The notes under the pieces: model-generated | The model's input: the letters and a program-made list of their open reading frames with translations, nothing else | Database searches by the model: none | Told to the model about the DNA's origin: nothing | Shown: positions 1-34,900 of the stretch, piece by piece | Numbering within the stretch: position 1 is the stretch's first letter | Layout: each line of letters starts with the position of its first letter | Program-made: the position numbers and the translations under genes | Source of the DNA: Tanypteryx hageni | Taxonomy: Eukaryota > Arthropoda > Insecta > Odonata > Petaluridae | Length of the DNA stretch: 64,000 nucleotides | Reading direction: 5' to 3' | Assembly: GCA_028673005.1 (NCBI GenBank) | Contig: CM054112.1 | Location: 192,065,518-192,129,517 of the forward strand

Positions 1-1014
1 TATAATTACACCTAAGTATATTAATACCATCAAACATAACAAAACATACTGATGCAACCATTCATTTATACTCTAAATAGAAATGCCTATTAAAATAAAT
101 TTCAACTACAATGCAAACCTTACTGCCAAATATGCAATTGTCTTTCATAATCTAATTAGGCCTAGGAACAAAATCACAACTATTCTTCCATCTATTACTG
201 GACAATGTTAACCTTACAGCAAATACAAACTCAATACGAAGTTCAAAATTAAACTAAATAAACATTGATCAAGCCTTACAGCAAAACAAAGCCTGCCAGT
301 ACTACCAAATTCAACTGGATACTTTGATTCATTTCAACAAAATTACACACTTAGCCCTCACATTATTCTGTCTTCAAAAGAATGCTTGTAGCAAACCAAA
401 TATGCTGTGACTTTGTGCATTAAAAAATTGGCAAGAACTTAAAATAATAATTTTTTAGCAAACAGGTTCATGCTTGTCTCATGCAAGGCTGTTTGATAAG
501 CTATTGTCAAGTTGTGTACTGGAAGTAGATTCGAAAATATTCAATCAAATTCTCATTCTAGATTAAAATCGAACCAAATCTCGCACCTTCACAGGGCTCA
601 TTTATGTTCAACTTTTAATTTTTAATGATGATATTTGCTTATTGTCCCCAATGACAGTTATTTTTAAACAACCAAATTGAAAATCTATGAATTGAAAATA
701 CGACTCTGACCATAAACAAAGAAAGGAATTTAGTGAGAAGAACAGAACGCTAAATACATATTTCGAGAGCCAGGCTCTCATCATCAGTAGCTGCTGTCGA
801 GTGGGGTGTGTTAGTTGGCCTGAGTGAATTAAAACTGAAAACCTAAAAAAGATTTTCTGCTGGACTAAACCTATAGTAAAATCCATACATAAAAATTGTA
901 ACAAAACAAAAATACTATTTATAATTTAAAATGCAATAAAAATATTTTTATATTTATTAACTGTAATTACCTAACTATAAATATCCACCGATTCATTACA
1001 TCTAAATAGCTTAC
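1..1014 (-). other. Nup98-like gene, intron 2 (partial)
   Basis: This is AT-rich intron sequence after the GTAAGC donor at 1009-1014. I see no exon in it. It holds one structured element, the hammerhead-like motif at 740-798, described separately. Confidence 0.6.
740..798 (-). ncRNA. Hammerhead-ribozyme-like motif
   Basis: Read on the minus strand, the segment has the core CTGATGA (781-787), a stem II hairpin GAGAGC-CTG-GCTCTC (65-79 of the 700 block), then GAAA (761-764). A very short stem III follows (about 2 bp, loop of about 4 nt), then a UUH-type cleavage triplet. The 3' strand TAGC-GTT-CTGT pairs with ACAG-CA-GCTA on the 5' side to form a stem I with an internal loop. This order is the type I hammerhead arrangement known from Penelope-like elements and retrozymes. 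One base (U) sits unpaired between the core and stem II, and stem III is minimal, so activity is uncertain. It lies in a Nup98-like intron. Confidence 0.4.
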
Positions 1015-2657
1015 CACCAAAAGCTGGTTGTGCAGCATGACTTAGTCCAAAAGTGGTTCCTGCTCCTGCACCTCCAAAAAGACTACCGCCCTGAGGAACT
1101 GTAGCTCCTCCAGGTGTTCCAGTTGCTGTTCCTCCAAAAAGTGAGGTGGCTGTAGTTGAACCAAATACTGGCTGCCCAGGTGCAGCAGCAGGTTTTCCAA
1201 ATGCTGTGGCAGCTCCTGCATTGGCCATTCCAGGAGCACCAAATGGCGTGACACCAGGAGTAGCAGCTGCACCAAATCCTCCTTAAAATAATATTTTTCA
1301 TATAAATATTTTTGGATGATTATCTGATATTAATATTTATTTCAAACTGAAGAATAATTTGAAATAAAGAGATATGTTGCACTAACTTTTGGGATGCATT
1401 AAAAGTTTAAATTAAAAAGTGTCTCTAGTTACAAGTAATTAAGAATGGATAAATGAAATATACTCCACTAACAACTTTATAGATATTTGGAAAAAGATTC
1501 TTCCAATTTTTAAATAATTTCATTTGCTGCTGCCCTAAATTAAAGGCAGTTTGTTGTGTGTGCACAAAATCCATTGTATAAACAAGAAGCACTGTATTTT
1601 GTATTGTGATCAATTAAAATTTTCACCAAAAATGTAAAAAAAATTAACATATAATGAAATCACATAATTTGATTCTTCAATAACATTCAACGCTAATATG
1701 GAACATATAAGAAATAGTACTAAATCAAAGCAGAAAATGAAAGAATCATATTGGTTTCTACAAGATGGTTAAATAGTTACAAACAAAAGTAGCTGTATTC
1801 AGTAATACTTGAATATTGAAGAAGACATTATGCAAGAATGACAAAAACAATATATATCTTGTAAACAACAATGCTTTGTCAAGAAAGAATAGCTATACAT
1901 TTACAAACGACTGAAAATGACCTGGTAAGCAAAATGTTCCATATTGGGAAGTACACAGCATTGCATTTCAGCTATAAGGTCAATGAAAATCAAGATTAGA
2001 TTATTCTCCTATATACAGATTGTATGAGTTCTACAGGCGCTATTGCATGAAAAAATAAATTCAATACAAATTTCCGAGAATCATCGCATTTTCTAGCATA
2101 AATACTGTATGAAAACCGCAACTCTAAAGAACAAACACCCAGTAACATAAGGTAAGTTTACTGCTTGCAAAACTTTATAATACACTTTGAAATCATGTCT
2201 GAATTATGATCAATCAGGAAATAAACTTCGAAATATTTCTAGAGAATACAAAGATAGGATATATATAAAACATAAAAAAGTGACTCGCACAATTCAAATC
2301 ACTAAATTATTGAAATCAAGTAAATTCGAATAAATAATAAAAGAAATGTTTTTAAGAACCAATTTTTAAAATGTCAAACTTGGTTAATGCTAGTCAATTG
2401 AATCTATTGAAGAGACAATGCCTTCATACTAAGGTCTACAAAGAAAAAGTTGGTGAGTAACTATTTCATCATCGGTTTAGATCTCATTTAGCAGACTATC
2501 CAAAATTCAGTGTAACTGCAAACACATTTTAAATTAGTTAGTTATGATTTTCTGAATTACAAATGAAATCCAAATCTAATTAGTAAGCTGAAAGAAATCT
2601 CTTACCGAAAGTTGTTGTGCCGGGTTGGCCGAAAGCTGTCTTGTTGTCTCGGAACAT
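1015..2657 (-). CDS. Nup98-96: FG-repeat nucleoporin, 5' end (Nup98/Nup98-96-like), partial
   Basis: This is the start of a phenylalanine-glycine nucleoporin, a component of the nuclear pore permeability barrier. Two coding exons are visible: 2606-2657 (start ATG at 2655-2657, 17 codons plus 1 base) and 1015-1281 (267 nt). Both end in phase 1 and are bounded by GTAAGA and GTAAGC donors and an AG acceptor. The joined protein opens MFRDNKTAFG and carries about ten FG motifs (AFG, TFG, GFG, PFG, VFG, LFG) in Gly/Ala/Thr-rich spacers. The MF...FG opening and the two GSLFGG/TSLFGG repeats fit Nup98 best by family knowledge. Nup54 or another FG protein cannot be excluded, because the autoproteolytic domain lies off the left edge. 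A possible 5'-UTR acceptor (TTATTATAG) lies about 30 nt upstream of the ATG. No frame defects are seen. Confidence 0.75.
1282..2605 (-). other. Nup98-like gene, intron 1
   Basis: This intron of about 1.3 kb lies between the first two coding exons. It is AT-rich, and I recognise no gene, RNA or mobile element in it. Confidence 0.6.
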
Positions 2658-4614
2658 TGTGGTGGGTAATTTTTGCCTATAATAAGTGGGTAGTTTGACA
2701 CATTAAACTATCATTCACTGAGGCTTCATTCATAACCTAAAGAAACCAACAAAATGATTACTTAGTTCCAGCATCTTCATAGTGTTAGAAGTTACTTAAC
2801 TTAAAGCTTAAAATATAAATACAGAAAACATATAATAAAATATTTCGAACTGTAAAAACCTTATCGAGCAAACCATTTTTCGGTTAGCCGTAGGTGCAAT
2901 TCAAAGAAGCACAAGATTCAAAAAGGCATTTCGCTTTGTATAGTTTTATTAGCTTACCGATTAATATAAATTAATTTATTATTTCTCAAGAGTAAGAAGA
3001 AATTAATACTAAAGAAATATGTCCCGCGCAAACATCAAGCATGGTTCACGATAGTTCCTAGTAGAGTATGAACTGCGTAGGGCACGGCGCAACAAATGAA
3101 GATCGTATTACAAAATGTCGGAGTGATGTTCCAATGGCTATGAAGCCGGTTCAGGCAGCCGTCGGTTCAATTTTGGTGAAGAAATTCTTGCCGTGAAATC
3201 TAGTTCTTATACTGTTTGGTGGTTAAAGCAATTGACTGATTTTTATTTTGGAAGGAAATGAGTTATTATTTATTACCAGTAATTTATCATTATGGTTAGG
3301 TTAACTTTTTAAAGCGATGATATATTACGTTATTTTCTTATAAAAAATTGAATTTTTTTAAATAATCCAACGGTAAATAGGAATTGGCAATAGGTTCTCT
3401 ATAGGTGAAGTGTTACTTTTATGCATTCGTTCTCACAAAGATACGACAATCGGAAAGGAAATCCGCGAATGAACTGATTTTTAAATATTATTAATCTGTT
3501 TGAATGTATTGAGTACGGATAGAAATAAATGTAATGTGTTTGTTTGCTGCCAAGACACGGTAACGTGGTTTTATCAGGAGTGTGATAAGTATTTTAATTG
3601 CACATTCCAAATTGTAGTAAAGGAAATAGTCGCATTAATTTCATGCAAATGCTAGTTAATGTTACTTCATCATGTTGAAGGTTAATTTCCTTAAATATGG
3701 CCGAGTGATTAAGAACAGGCAGACCATCTCTGGCCCATGAGAGTTAAATACACAATATGGCAAAACAGCCCAACCTGGATGCAGAACAATCAGGATCAAG
3801 TAAATGTTGAAATATATATTATTTATTCGTTCAATTTGGTAAACAAAAAATCGGGAAGTGGGTCTATCACAAATATAGTGCACGAGAATTTCTTATTTCC
3901 TTGGACACATGACCTTTTCAATTTCCTTAAGAACTTGTATGTTCTGGGGTCGAGTTAATCGAATTCATCATTTATGCAATAAAATTTTATCGTTTCTTAA
4001 TAATGCCCAAGTAAGGGAGACATCTATGCTTCAACCATGATCATTTCAAAAGGCATTGCCGTCCCTAGAAAAGTGCTGCCTCAGGTAGACACACCTCAAA
4101 CTTACCTCATGCAACAGCCCTGGATCCAGCCAACAAATCCAATAGTTCTTCTCTCTAAACATTCTTCTATCAGTTCTCAATGGCTTCAAACTAAAATACT
4201 TACCCTATTAATTTTAAGCATTATTGTGAAAACATCTTTGAAGTTATAAGTATAAACTAAAATAATTAATAAATTACAGTACCAGAGGTTCCCATTTTCA
4301 CTAGAAGACATTGTATAAATAAAATAGCAAGTCCCTCATACAATAATTTTGATTATTTTTGCTTACAGAAATTCAGCTTGAATAATGATCTTTCAACCAA
4401 AGACAGTGAACCTGATTGTTTACATATGCTAATCCCGCCATAGAAAAGGACCATACCACTGACTAATTGTGCGGTTCATATACAGAATGGATTTCATGGA
4501 ACAAAACTTAGTATCGATCTTTCCATCATGTTTTTTTAATTTAAGAGCATGGTGAAATGAAGTCGGAACTAAGATTTTCTTAAGACTCGGTCATTAGATA
4601 TAATCCCTTAATAT
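2658..4614. other. Intergenic region upstream of the Nup98-like gene
   Basis: This region should hold the Nup98-like promoter and 5' UTR, but no firm motif stands out. Around 4046-4120 there is a short interspersed repeat copy that is also found near 50061-50125. No credible gene is seen. Confidence 0.5.
4046..4120 (+). repeat. Interspersed repeat fragment, copy 1
   Basis: The block with CCCTAGAAAA, then TGAGGTAG/TCAGGTAG and ACCTCAAAC matches 50061-50125 in the same orientation with scattered mismatches. It is too short to classify. Confidence 0.45.
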
Positions 4615-5330
4615 ACAGTGGAAACTGGTTAACATGAAACATGGGGAACCAGCACAAACATTTCATGTTAACAGAGTTACATATTAAAAGTATTGATGCT
4701 AAAATTTTCATTTTAAAAATATGCAGCAAAGCACATAGACTAATCCATGATATTTATCAATGATTGGTCAATTTGCTCAATGATTAATGACAATTTATTT
4801 CAGTCAATTGATTTATTTGGTATACCTTTCTTTATGGTAATATTAATGTAATATTTAGAAAAAATAGTGAATTTATAAAATGAACTACGTAGTTCATTAT
4901 ATTAGTGGCTATTTTTTACTGTCTGTAATTTTCTTCTGTACTGTGTTAAAATAATTGTATGTTCTACAAACTGTTCCATCTCGTTCACAATCTTAATATT
5001 TAAATCTGAAATCGTTTGTTTGTCTGCTATACAAATCCATACCTTTGAAGATATCGTCACAAAACTTCGCATAGGTATATAATTTTACCATGCGAGTAAC
5101 ATACACTATATGGCGATAAAAAAATTTGGAGGGAACTGCTATATTATAAGTTCACTGTGCATTACGCTAAAATAGACGTCAAAAGGAATTAACATAGTTT
5201 TGGGCCCAAGAATAATTTTCGTGTTAAGCAAATAATTATACACAGAAAAATATAGGTGCGATAACGGATCAAGCTTGCATCTCATGTTAACCTATATTTC
5301 GTATTAACCATTTTTGCATTGTTTTCACTG
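4615..5330. mobile_element. Tigger-like non-autonomous element with TA target sites
   Basis: The left end reads TA-CAGTGGAAACTGGTTAAC and the right end, reverse complemented, reads TA-CAGTGAAAAC followed by TGGTTAA. This gives imperfect inverted termini of the CAGT type flanked by TA on both sides. Inside are more copies of a GTTAAC/GTGTTAAG-type sub-motif. No transposase is recognisable. It sits just downstream of the ABCE1 3' end. Confidence 0.5.
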
Positions 5331-5677
5331 TATATTCAACTTTATGTCTATATAATAGATCAAACTTAATCTTTCTTATGTTAAATAATAATATGAAAGA
5401 ATTACTTAAGTAAATATTTGTAAAATCTTTTGGATGAATTACAGGGAATAATAGAAAATACATCTTCATTGAATCTTACAATGTATGTCAGCACTCTTTA
5501 TTTATTGAGAATGCAACATGACATTTCATTAAATGAATCACACACCATTCATGACTGCAAAGCAATTGACAAAGTTAATTTTGCTGTGCAACATATAAAC
5601 AAGAATAATACAGTATAAAAATCCACAAACATTTTGAAAGCAAAAAAATAAAAAACTTGTTTTCTTCCGTGAATAAG

Positions 5678-5683
5678 TTTATT
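5678..5683 (-). terminator. Candidate ABCE1 polyadenylation signal
   Basis: AATAAA on the minus strand lies about 260 nt beyond the ABCE1 stop codon. Another pair (AATAAATAAA) lies near 5497-5506. Which one is used cannot be told from sequence. Confidence 0.35.
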
Positions 5684-5941
5684 ATTCAAGTTTTCCTTTT
5701 GCTTTACTTGATGTGCTTATTTCTTCAGACCATTGAGTTAGAATACACCATTACAAATCATGGTGATTTGGAAGCCAAATGTATAACGCTGCACTATACA
5801 CTTAAAAAAGATGGTAACATAAATCAAAGAAACTTCTTTTTCATATGACAGTCAGCACCTCTTTCATAAGTTATAATTTTGTCCATTTCTTCAAATATAT
5901 CCGTTGTTTTTAGTGCAACATTGACCCTTTTAATGCCTCCT

Positions 5942-30068
<24,127 letters not shown>

Positions 30069-30097
30069 ATTTAATTACAATTGTTCCGTTATTTAAC

Positions 30098-31035
30098 CTG
30101 AAATTTGGTATATGTAATTAGACATTTGAAAAAATTGATATAAACAGATTAATGTGGATCTTGCACCGAAAAATATTGTGATAAGCTAACTGACAGTCAA
30201 GTATACCAAAATAAACAGTTTCACTCTAACTGTAAATGAATATACGAATAGTTTTGCATTGATTCCGTGCTCATATTAAATATTTTAAAATGTATACTTC
30301 AAGATTAAAAATTCATAGAAGAGCATATACCCGATACCAACCAAAAATTCTAAATGACAATGAAAACATATGTACAATCTGTTACGAAGGTACAATACCA
30401 CGAGACATAAAAAACAAGCTAAGCATATATTTAAACATTTAAGGCTTATGAATATTCATGCTGTTATTCTTGCTGATTTGGTACTTAACCGTTCAAATTA
30501 TTGCACTAAATTCGACGGTGCCCCAGTTTCTCGTGGCCTTCAGCCACACGTTTCAAGCGTAAAGGATCAATTGGTGGTGATGAAAATTTTAGCGTAACGG
30601 TCTACATTAATGTTTTGTAGAATGTAGAATCGAGATTCAAAATTCTCTTTAAATTGATAAAATTTCAAAGATTTATTGTTTTAGTGAATGTACTATTATT
30701 ATTTCGTTTAAAAAATCAATTTTTTTGTTTAATCCATAGATTTTACATTTTCATGTCATTAAATTTTTCATTAGGAGAAAGAAACAACACACTGGTACAC
30801 TGCGACAGAATTTCCTTTACCTTGCAACTGTTTATCGAAAGTTGTTGGGCACGTGTTCACTATCGGAAATCGTGTCCGGTGGAAGAATTATTCTCACCCA
30901 ACAATCAAATTTAAGGTATATATAGGATCTGTATTATTTTTCTTTACCAATAATTTGTTCAATGTAACTTATTTAACTTTCTACCATTTTGTAACGTGTA
31001 ATCAGATTACGTGGTTATTCTCCATTTTGATCTAG
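30098..31035. promoter_or_regulatory. Shared divergent promoter region of ABCE1 and RpL34
   Basis: ABCE1 (minus) and RpL34 (plus) start 975 bp apart, head-to-head. Each start codon is preceded within about 30 nt by a splice acceptor (TTTCAG at 30098-30103 for ABCE1; GATCTAG ending at 31035 for RpL34), so both have 5'-UTR introns and the real transcription starts lie inside this region. A pyrimidine stretch TTTCCTTTACC near 30810 could be a TOP-type start for RpL34. A candidate RpL34 5' exon ends at 30915 (donor GTATAT). Confidence 0.6.
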
Positions 31036-31043
31036 GTATAAAC

Positions 31044-31394
31044 ATGGTGCAGAGGCTTGTGTATCGAAGGCGGTTGTCCTACAACACAAAAAGTAACAGG
31101 AGACGAATTGTTCGAACGCCAGGTGGTCGACTTGTGTATCAGTACCTGAAGAAGCCGAAAACAATTCCCAGATGTGGCCATTGCAAGGATAAGCTGAGGG
31201 GTATTCAACCCGCACGATCGATGGAGCGATCACGTATGAGTAGGCGAAAGAAGACCGTAAGAAGATCCTATGGAGGAGTACTCTGCCACAAATGTGTAAA
31301 GGAGAGAATCGTTCGTGCTTTTCTTATTGAAGAACAGAAAATTGTAGTTAAGGTGTTGAAAGCTCAGAAAGTCAAGGGAAAAACCGACAAATAA
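31044..31394 (+). CDS. RpL34: 60S ribosomal protein L34 (eL34)
   Basis: This structural protein of the large ribosomal subunit is cytosolic, 116 aa, in a single uninterrupted coding exon. It begins [18 protein letters not shown] and continues with the conserved [10 protein letters not shown] block. It has two CxxC pairs (CGHC near residue 34-37 and CHKC near residue 79-82) that bind zinc in the family, and ends [20 protein letters not shown] plus a short Lys-rich tail. The start is the Met of MVQRL because the family always begins there and a splice acceptor (GATCTAG) lies 8 nt upstream; the longer open frame upstream is intron. A polyadenylation signal follows 47 nt after the stop. It has no coding intron in this window, but flanking splice sites show that it is the spliced gene, not a retrocopy. 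Confidence 0.97.
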   Translation: MVQRLVYRRRLSYNTKSNRRRIVRTPGGRLVYQYLKKPKTIPRCGHCKDKLRGIQPARSMERSRMSRRKKTVRRSYGGVLCHKCVKERIVRAFLIEEQKIVVKVLKAQKVKGKTDK

Positions 31395-31440
31395 TTGGTC
31401 TTTGTAAAAACAATGTCACATGCAACCAACTCTTACTTTA

Positions 31441-31446
31441 AATAAA
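31441..31446 (+). terminator. RpL34 polyadenylation signal
   Basis: AATAAA lies 47 nt after the RpL34 stop codon in AT-rich sequence, with no competing hexamer before it. Confidence 0.8.
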
Positions 31447-31892
31447 ATTGAATTATAAAATGTTGTGGTTTAAATGAATAATCTAGTGCCTTACATTATT
31501 TAAATCGTAATCGACAACTAATGATGATGTGCGATCAACAAATTAAATTTTATTTTGCGAGGTAAACTGGTAGAATAAGCTTGCTGGGTATAATTTCATA
31601 TTTTATCTATCGTAATTCAACTGTCTAAATGTGAAAAATAAACCTTTGGTGGACAGCATGTTGCCTGTTTACACGACCTTGATAGTTGATTGGTAAGTTG
31701 TCATCGAAGTCAGTTTTGCAGAATTAAAAATCTGATTTTCTAATTTAGATAAGTTAAAACAAATTCCATGCTCACGATGTACCTACAAATGGTATTACTA
31801 ATATTCCAGTTAAATTGGAAATTCTCATCTTCACTTAACAATGTAACATGTTTCAGGATAAATAATGAGATAGAAGAATTACTGGACACAGT

Positions 31893-31898
31893 TTTATT
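31893..31898 (-). terminator. RED polyadenylation signal
   Basis: AATAAA on the minus strand (in CAATAAAACTG) lies about 65 nt after the RED stop at 31963-31965. With the RpL34 signal at 31441 it bounds a convergent intergenic gap of about 450 bp. Confidence 0.75.
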
Positions 31899-31962
31899 GA
31901 AAAGTTAACACTATGGTACAAAACAGTTTTATGGAGCACATCTTTTTCATTTCTTAAGGTAG

Positions 31963-34900
31963 TTAGTATCGTGGAACTTTGAAATCGGGTTCGCTGAAAG
32001 AGAAGTAAATATTTATTAATAACTATATTCAAACAAAAAATAGGACCTCGCATTACATATTATTTAAAATTAAATAGAGCTCAATTTGTGGATGGAATCT
32101 AAGTGATGAAGGTAACTGCAGCTGCTACAAGATGTTGAGAAAAATCAGACCTGCGTCCAGCTTCAAAATAAGATGCCCTCAAAGGGTGACCTGCCAATCA
32201 TTTCCAGCTACTTTATAGAACAATGGTTGATGGATCACCACAAAACATCCAACTTTTAGCTGAATGTGCATCTGATTTTTCTATTTGCAGACATCAAATT
32301 ATTTTCTTTAATAAAATTCTATTATCCTGAATAAATTACAGTGATAAAAAGTAAAAATACAAGCCTTCCAAAACGCGACAATAATACAAAATGAAAGAAA
32401 GTTTTAATTATAAAAGGTAAGATTTAAGATCACCTTGGCCGACATTTTTGTTCATTTTATCAAGTAAGAACGAAGTTTTTGGCATCAAGATGGATTTATG
32501 TTCTCCTGAATAAATGGATTGGAATCTGAGAAGACTTATGAATTTGCTATTTTAAACTGGTTAGGATCTGGAGAGGATATATAAAATTTCCAAGGTGGGG
32601 GTGATTCTGATGATTTTTCCTCCAAGAACACAATTCTGCTAATTTTTAACAAGTACAATTAATCCATAATAAATAAAATTATCTTCAAAACCTTGACTCA
32701 AAAAATCATGTATAATCATGAAAGGAAAATGTTAAAATGCAAATCCTCGACCATGCAAAATTGAGGGATTTTGACATGACTAGGGTTTGATTGCATTGCA
32801 TTAGTTGCTGCAAATAAATTCTACTAGCATTTTATGGATATCAACTTTGGTGATGAGTTAGCTCAGTTCCAGTTATTCCTGTTTTTCGATCAGAAAAAAG
32901 ACCTGGAACAATTTAAATATAATGTCATTTTTGACAATAATGTTTTTCTAACATAGAAACTGCTTTGAAGATCTATCAAGCACTAATGATCACAAACTGT
33001 TCTGGTGAACCATCTTTTTCCAAAAATGAATTGTTAAAAACTTGCAATGGACAAGTGTGATCCAAAGTCGTTTCACATATCTTACCACAGGAGTAGACCA
33101 TATGCAGCCAACAAATCTATGATGAAAACCGAGCTATAAAATTTAACACAAATTCATATTATTATGGTAAAATTATGATAATAGAACCTTTAATTTTTAT
33201 ATTTTAAACCCTAAAATCCCTATTTAGACTTGATTTTCACCTATATGATACCTCAACATCTATAGTTAACTTCCGATTAAAACTCTAATCCAGCCTGCTG
33301 AAGCAATGGAAACACTTTGCAGTCTGACCACACAGTCATTCGAATATTTTCAAGCCAAAAAGCACATAAGGCATTTCTTTAAAATAAATTTTATTAAAGC
33401 ATGAATTTGCTTTATTTATAACATGGGGAGAGGGGCCAATATGGAAATATAAACAGAGGGTCCTTCTCCAAAGGCTTGCCCAGGGTCTTCTAAGTTTTCA
33501 AAGCAATTCTGGAACCAAAGTGAAGGAGAATATATCCTCATAAGTGAACAATTGTTTAGTTATCAAGATCAATAATAAAGAAAACATATTATGGCTCAAT
33601 TATTGGAAAAATTACTCAATTTTGCATGTAAGAAGTGAGGACTGCAGAAAGCCATAGGCAGGACTGCATGCGACCCACAAAATCTCAGGTTGACATTCCT
33701 GTATTACCTAAACACCGCTGTACTTACCCATCCATCTTGTGACTACCACCAAGCCCTCCAATAAGAGGAGTGCCCGGTGTCAAGCTGGAACCACCACCTT
33801 TACGTTTTTGAATAATATTTTGGATCTTCTGCCACTCTCGATCGAGTTCAGCCTTCTCATTCTTTTCCCTGTGGTATTTGCGTGTTCGACGCCCATCAGC
33901 CATTTTTACTCCATACTGGAATGCTGCTTTGGGTAGAGCCTCCTTGCTATTCATGTACTCACTGTACTCTTCTTGTGTGTCAAAGTCCCATCTGCCTATC
34001 GGACCTTTCTTGTTTCCCTGTGAATATATGAGACTATGAGTAAAATTTTCGAGTACTAATGAGAATCATTTAAGGACACTTGCTGATTAATAACTGTACA
34101 TACCAGGTCCATCTTGGTGTAATCCACCTCATCATCAGAGTCATCAATAGCATCTTGCATTTCTTCCAAACCTGGGTAACATTCTGCATATCCTTGGGGC
34201 TCAGCTGCCAATCTTGAGAGCAATTGTTGTGCTTTGGTTTGTGGTTGGCCAGCACCACCCACTTGTCCTTGATTTCCAGAGGGAATTGAAGCTCCCATTG
34301 CATTGCCCATACGCTGTGCGGTCTTGATCAAGGCTCCCAGTCTAAATCAAATATTTAAATATTATCAGCAACTTGACAAAAAAGTAATGTTGACCTCTGA
34401 TTATCAAGTCAGCAATAGTACAGTATTATCTAAAAAAAATATATGTAAGGTTAGCACACATGGTATGTTAGACACGCTATATCTAATTATAATATCATCT
34501 CTTATAAAGCTATTACTGTACACATTTAATTCAAGAGCAAAGGTATATGATCATGCTAAATAATTGGCAAATCCAACAACAAAACAATAATTTGTAATGT
34601 GTGGAATAATTATTTTTCTATCTCAAACATAAAAAACTAATTTTTCAAATAAATACAACTGGTTCACAATAATGCATAAAAATCACCTTGTAACAGCAAG
34701 CTTTTCTAAGAAAGTGTAGCAAACAGAATACCTAGTATTTTAATCTCATGACTTAAAAAACACTAAACATAATGTTAAAAATACCAACTATCAAGACTTT
34801 CTCATATATGAAGTACATATAATAAGTATTGCAATTGTGAAAATATTGAACTTGGATATTTATATGAATATGCAGGTTTTTGGCTCTCCTGAGTATGGAA

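Noticed and set aside
608..904. A 98-codon open frame on the minus strand
   Set aside because: It is low complexity, lies in an intron, and overlaps the hammerhead-like motif; nothing protein-like is seen.
5430..5848. Plus-strand open frames downstream of ABCE1
   Set aside because: Composition is AT-driven, with no family motif and no splice context; most likely chance.
33724..33726. TAA here as the stop codon of RED
   Set aside because: It lies inside a strong donor (GTAAGT), and a downstream exon at 31963-31993 continues in phase with the conserved RED ending FKVPRY.
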